A DNA stretch of 60,000 bases, from NCBI GenBank assembly GCA_030704615.1, contig CM060732.1:80191171-80251170 (forward strand), read 5' to 3'. Both the position numbers and the translations under genes were made by a program. The notes under the pieces are model-generated. The model was not told the DNA's origin and did no database searches. It saw only the letters and a program-made list of their open reading frames with translations. How positions within the stretch are numbered: the stretch's first letter is position 1; every line of letters starts with the position of its first letter. Of this stretch, positions 56,276-60,000 are shown one piece after another. The DNA comes from Takakia lepidozioides. Lineage: Eukaryota > Streptophyta > Takakiopsida > Takakiales > Takakiaceae.

Positions 56276-57188
56276 AGTAACTTGCCAAAGTCACTCCAAA
56301 CCACCACAGATCTACCCAACGACCTAACTTACAGAATTCAATATGCATCTTGCGGCCGAGTCTGATGAGAGGGCAACACAGGCTGAAATAGGTTGAAGAA
56401 GAAGGTGCCCTACCACATTGTCCTTGACCTGTCCTGACCCATGGAGGATTTGACCGACCATCAACCTAAAAGGACCTCTTGTGTGTGCTGCTTGTGTTTG
56501 TAGTCAGGTAATGTCGGATTGGTCTGTGAGATCGAACCACTACGGCGTAGCTGAGTAGTCAGAGATTGAAACACGCCTGCTAAGACCAAGCTGACTCTCC
56601 CAAGAACGGCGAGCTCGCTTCTCCTCGTCTCCTCTCCTCCTCCTCTTCTCCTTCGTGCATCATTTGCTCAACGCCTCCATCCCACACCCCTGCATATCCT
56701 GCTATCATCGCGTTCCATCCCTCGGCTATATGGTGTGGCGCAGGAGACAAAAAAAAATGCCAAGTCCTAGCCCTCCTTTTTGTTCACGATTACCCTAATG
56801 GGCAACCTTATTAACAATTTTTTTATTTTTTTAAACCTAATGGGCAACCTTATTTGCATTATATGAGCCTTCAAAATAACACGTGTAGTGATGTAGTCGT
56901 ATAAATAGAGCTGTGAAACCATCTTCAGTCATGGAGTCATAAGATTCCATGAAACGTCGTCCACGTGTAGTCAAACATATCACACTAGTTATATAAACCA
57001 TCCCTGTCATCATGGTCAACAATGTTTGACCAATGCTCCCTAACTTTCCGGAGTAATGTAGTGATATCCATTACTACAAAGTCATAAAACTATGACTGCA
57101 ATGCATTTCAGCGCTCTGTAGTCATCTACCTAGTGCAGTTTTTATGACTCCGCCAAAGTAGTCCTAAAAATGCTCATCTCTTGTAGTG
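56150..57188. repeat. Right arm of a long inverted repeat with 43,074-44,480
   Basis: Read on the minus strand from 57,188, the arm follows the 43-kb copy. It has the TIR, GGCGGAGTCATAAAAAC, GGAGCATTGGTCAAACATTG, ACGTGGACGACGTTTCATGG, then a gap on this side, TTTTTTGTCTCCTGCG, the short PPR remnant (56,730-56,640), CGAGCTCGCCGTTCTTGGG, GGTCGATGGTTGACCG-like DNA and the PDF exon. The left copy has about 350 extra bases (43,410-43,790). Confidence 0.75.
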
Positions 57189-57191
57189 ACG
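57189..57191. repeat. Right 3-bp target-site duplication (ACG)
   Basis: ACG directly follows TTGTAGTG at the right terminus and equals the three bases in front of the left terminus (48,909-48,911). Confidence 0.85.
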
Positions 57192-59700
57192 GTCTGCTCA
57201 ATAGTATGCTGCACAGTCTGCTGGTGCACAGCCAAGTCATCCGTCTACAACCCGGTCTGCTCATTGGTATGGTGGACGGTCTGCTTGACAGTGACATCAT
57301 CGGTATGCTGCACGGTCTGGTGCAGAGGCAGTCCTTCAGTCTGCTCGCCGGTCTGCTCATGAGTCTCCTTGTCCTCGGTGTGGCCTGTAGTGCGCCCACT
57401 CTCCTGAACAGTGGCTGGGATAGTGTTGACAGTCTGTCCATGCTCTTTTTGTTGCAGTGGGTCAGTATGCTGAGCAATGGCATCGTCAGCAGTCTGCTGA
57501 ACGGTGTCATGGAGTCCCTATAACGCCAGCACAACATCTCGTGCACCTCTGACAAGGGAATCGAAAGCACACTGCACGTGCTCGTCTAAATCGGACATTC
57601 CTGAAACAGATGAGTTGGACAAAGTGAGTCTGATAGGATGGTGGAAGAAAAGACCATGAACTTCACAACGGTCCAGAACTTACCTTCTAGGAGGTTGCCA
57701 ATGAGACCAATATCTTGGATTTGGCGTCCCAAGCATGCTCCATCGAGATGGCGAATCGCTGGCATGCGGTTTTCAAATGGGGAGCCACACCATAGGACTT
57801 TGAACACATCCGGTCTGTTCAACACAATATCGAGCACTGCTCACTCCATTACCGCAGCAAACCATTGCAACGCCTCATCCACAACACTCTTCTTACCCGT
57901 ATCCGAATCTGAATGAAACAAATACTTCCTCAAACTTTGTAGGTCTTTTACCAATTTACTGTATGAATGGAAATTGCCGAACTGCATCTATCGATGGTGA
58001 AAGAAAGAATTAGCAATGCGATCAAAATACTCTTCAGTAATTCCAAGCAAGTGCTTTCCCCGCACCCCAAAGGTGGGATGTGCCATGGGCATATGTCTGA
58101 GTTCCTGAGGCCGTGGGTCATCCATGAGGATTAATTGGACAAGCAGTGGCCGGGCATTTTGGACCTTCGTGGCTGCCAGGGCCACAGAATGTGCGCTTTC
58201 GAGGACTTCATTTGCTTCTGCCATAGTAAATTCCATGGAATAATGAAAGGGAACAAAAGGCCACCGGCCGTCCGTGACAATGCGATGGAGCTCATTATAT
58301 CAATCCATATTGGCATTGACTTCCCCCACCCTCAGACAGGCAAGTGTCAGGTCCATAGCTTCGGGATCAATGAGCGGCAATGGCGAGCGCCAAACTCCAA
58401 AAAGTCCCGTGGTGGTCGTGACAATGAGAGTCTGCTGGCTGGGAGTCCGCTGGACAGTAGTGTGGTGGATGGGCGTCTTCTGGGTGGCAGTCTGCTGGTT
58501 GGGAGTCTCCTGAATAGCAGTCTGTGGGCTGGGAGTCTGCAAAGCAGTCTGCTGGATGGGAGTATGCTCGACGAGAGTCTGGTACATGGGAGTGTGCTGG
58601 ACAAGACTGCGCTGACTGTGAGTCTGGTGGGAAAGAGTCTGCTGGATGCCAGATTGGGTGAGGTCTGTGTCCACCAAGTCTGTAGTGAGTATGGTGTTGA
58701 CCGGGGAATTGGCGAGTGCTTTGTCTGCAGAGTCCAGTGCTGCTATGGCGTCTGCTGAGCCAGGGTACTTAAACAAGATGTACTCCCACACCCGCTCCAC
58801 TTCCCGGCGCACCGCATTCACTACTAAAGGAGGGTCGGAGCTCACCGTCCGCCAAGCACACAAGGCCTCCCAAATACTGGCTCGTTCATCCTGGTATATG
58901 ACAGAAAACCCAAAAACTCAGCATCGGACTCACTAGCAGCAGACTCACTAGCAGACTCACGAGCAGACTCACCAGCATCGTGGCACAGAACAAAAGAACC
59001 AGCGGACTCCACGGACTGACGAGCAAGTCCACAAGCAGGGGACTGACCAGCAAGTCCACAAGGGGACTGACGTAGCAGACCGAGCAGGTAGACTGAACCA
59101 GCAGACTCTATGACAACAGACACCAATTGTGGGGACAGACTGGGCATTACCTCGTCGTCGTCGTCGACACAGACGTCCTCCTCATTTTCAAGGGAGCTCA
59201 ACCAATTTTTCTCCGCTGCTCGGATGGTTCTGCTGAGCTGTCCGGACTGGGCGAAACTGTAGAAAAAACGGAAGAAGTCTGGATCGTCCACTGGTGGGCA
59301 CATCGATGGGAGAAGCCCAAATGGTAAGAGGCACAATGTACTAGGACAGACTCCACTGGTAGTCTCTTTCGACTGGACTTCGTCCATGTGAACCCTCGAC
59401 TGGTCAGGCAAGACAATGTCGACGGGAGATGAGACACCTCTCGGACCTACGAATTCATCATTCCGAATGATGTCTGCAGACGGCTCAGCAGACTAGCTCT
59501 CACTCGAAGTACTGATGGTCTGCGTCTGCTGCGTAGACCGTCTCCCTGGCACAGCCCGTGACACTTCCCGACTGCCTTGGGGACGAGTCTGCCGTTGAGA
59601 TTTCGCCCTCGCCTCCCGAGCAGACCTTGCAGCCTTTTCTCTTTCCTTCTTCTGGGCCCTATCACTAAGTTTCCTTTTTCTGGGAGCCATAGGCGATGGC
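57192..59700 (-). pseudogene. N-terminal part of the host CACTA gene with QQT repeats
   Basis: Minus strand. Exon about 59,690-59,151 begins MAPRKRKLSDRAQKKEREK and ends acidic (EEDVCVDDDDE). Exon 58,890-57,684 is one continuous frame of about 400 codons (DERASIWEALCAWRTV, VRREVERVWEYILFKYPG, the QT-rich tract at 58,620-58,420, HPTFGVRGKHLLGITEEYFD, RMPAIRHLDGACLGRQIQD). Exon about 57,600-57,192 begins MSDLDEHVQCAFDSLV and runs into QQTADDAIAQHTD-type repeats up to the insertion. In-frame stops at about 59,492, 58,300, 57,988, 57,520 and 57,245 make it a pseudogene. I recognise no domain in this part. The intron 58,891-59,150 is full of sense-strand AGTCTGCTG words. Confidence 0.6.
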
Positions 59701-59714
59701 GATGTCAGGTCATG

Positions 59715-60000
59715 CACATCTTGCATTGAAACATCCAAACCGTGCGCACACCTCCGCCAAAGTGCGGGCCTTTGGGTTTGCGCCACGGAGTCTGGCCGTG
59801 GCCGTATTCACCACCCTCATTGAACTTTGAACTGGCCACGGCTTGAAGCCAGGTGGGATATAGCGCTTGTTTTTGCAACCCGTGTCAACACAATGGCGGT
59901 TTAGCTGCACTTTGTCCTTGATAATTTCACTACAGAAGGGACAGTGGAGTTTATCCTTCTGCCAGTTGGAGTCTGCAGGCTTGATTGCGCGGAGGTCTAA
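59715..60000 (-). CDS. Zinc-finger-like N-terminal exon, cut by the window edge
   Basis: The minus strand is open from the window edge to about 59,720. It reads LHCPFCSEIIKDKVQLNRHC, a CxxC...H pattern like a C2H2/BED-type finger, then a basic stretch (GCKNKRYIPPGFKPWP). It may be an upstream exon of the host CACTA gene, whose next ATG is at about 59,690, or a separate gene. The finger would be a plausible DNA-binding module of a transposon protein. The frame is lost near 59,730, so a splice or frameshift lies there. Confidence 0.4.

Larger units (their letters stand above)
48912..57188. mobile_element. 8,277-bp CACTA element nested in a second CACTA gene
   Basis: Terminal repeats are CACTACAACAGATGAGCATTTTTA on the left and, inverted, CACTACAAGAGATGAGCATTTTTA on the right, flanked by ACG duplications. 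Left subterminal DNA (48,960-49,310) is rich in ATGACTAC and ACACGTG words. Inside are a Ulp1-like protease gene on the plus strand (51.7-54.0 kb), and on the minus strand captured PDF-motif modules (49.8-50.25, 54.27-54.67, 55.87-56.27 kb) and PPR fragments (50.48-51.66, 56.64-56.73 kb). No transposase with DUF4218/4216 lies inside, so it is probably non-autonomous. Confidence 0.85.

Overview
This is nuclear DNA from a land plant. The genes are split by many GT-AG introns. The window holds a plant-type VAL/HSI2 repressor (B3 plus CW zinc finger), a plant ABCF3/GCN20-type ATPase and UTP18. The rest is dense with CACTA and Mutator-like (MULE) transposons, tRNA-derived SINEs and broken PLS-type PPR sequence. 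The PPR style and the MULE type suggest a seed-free plant (fern, lycophyte or bryophyte), but I cannot fix the species.

Layout. 0-3.3 kb: right part of a CACTA-like element ending in a CACTACAGG terminus at 3,316, with GCGTCGC-rich subterminal DNA. 3.3-5.9 kb: repeats and TE relics. 6-31 kb: the gene island. UTP18 (+, 5,981-8,749, 3 exons, 520 aa) converges on a VAL-like repressor (-, about 17.4-10.4 kb). The VAL-like gene is divergent from an ABCF3-like gene (+, 20,188-30,762, 18 exons, 749 aa, every splice in frame). 31-38 kb: repeats, SINE copies, a broken MULE N-terminal piece and a degenerate repeat array. 38-60 kb: nested transposons.

Nested transposons. A MULE transposase pseudogene with a SWIM finger lies at 37,985-40,421. 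A CACTA-type gene on the minus strand runs from beyond 60 kb to 47,489 and ends in DUF4218 and DUF4216 domains. It is split by an 8,277-bp CACTA element (48,912-57,188) flanked by the 3-bp duplication ACG. Removing the element and one ACG makes the host reading frame continuous across the site. The inserted element carries its own Ulp1-like protease gene and several captured fragments of two organelle-related plant gene families: PLS-PPR repeats and the PDF motif of organellar single-stranded-DNA-binding (OSB) proteins. A relative of this element in the opposite orientation starts at 43,074.

Most unusual signal. A degenerate motif of about 9-11 bases (AGTCTGCTGG and variants) is spread through three different transposon genes here and is not evident in the cellular genes. 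It is strand-asymmetric. On the sense strand of each TE gene, introns and 3' flanks carry AGTCTGCTG, while exons carry its complement CAGCAGACT, coding Gln-Gln-Thr repeats. This holds on both DNA strands and in both MULE and CACTA/Ulp1 genes. It predicts intron-exon pairing in the transcripts, or a shared binding site for a TE-encoded factor.
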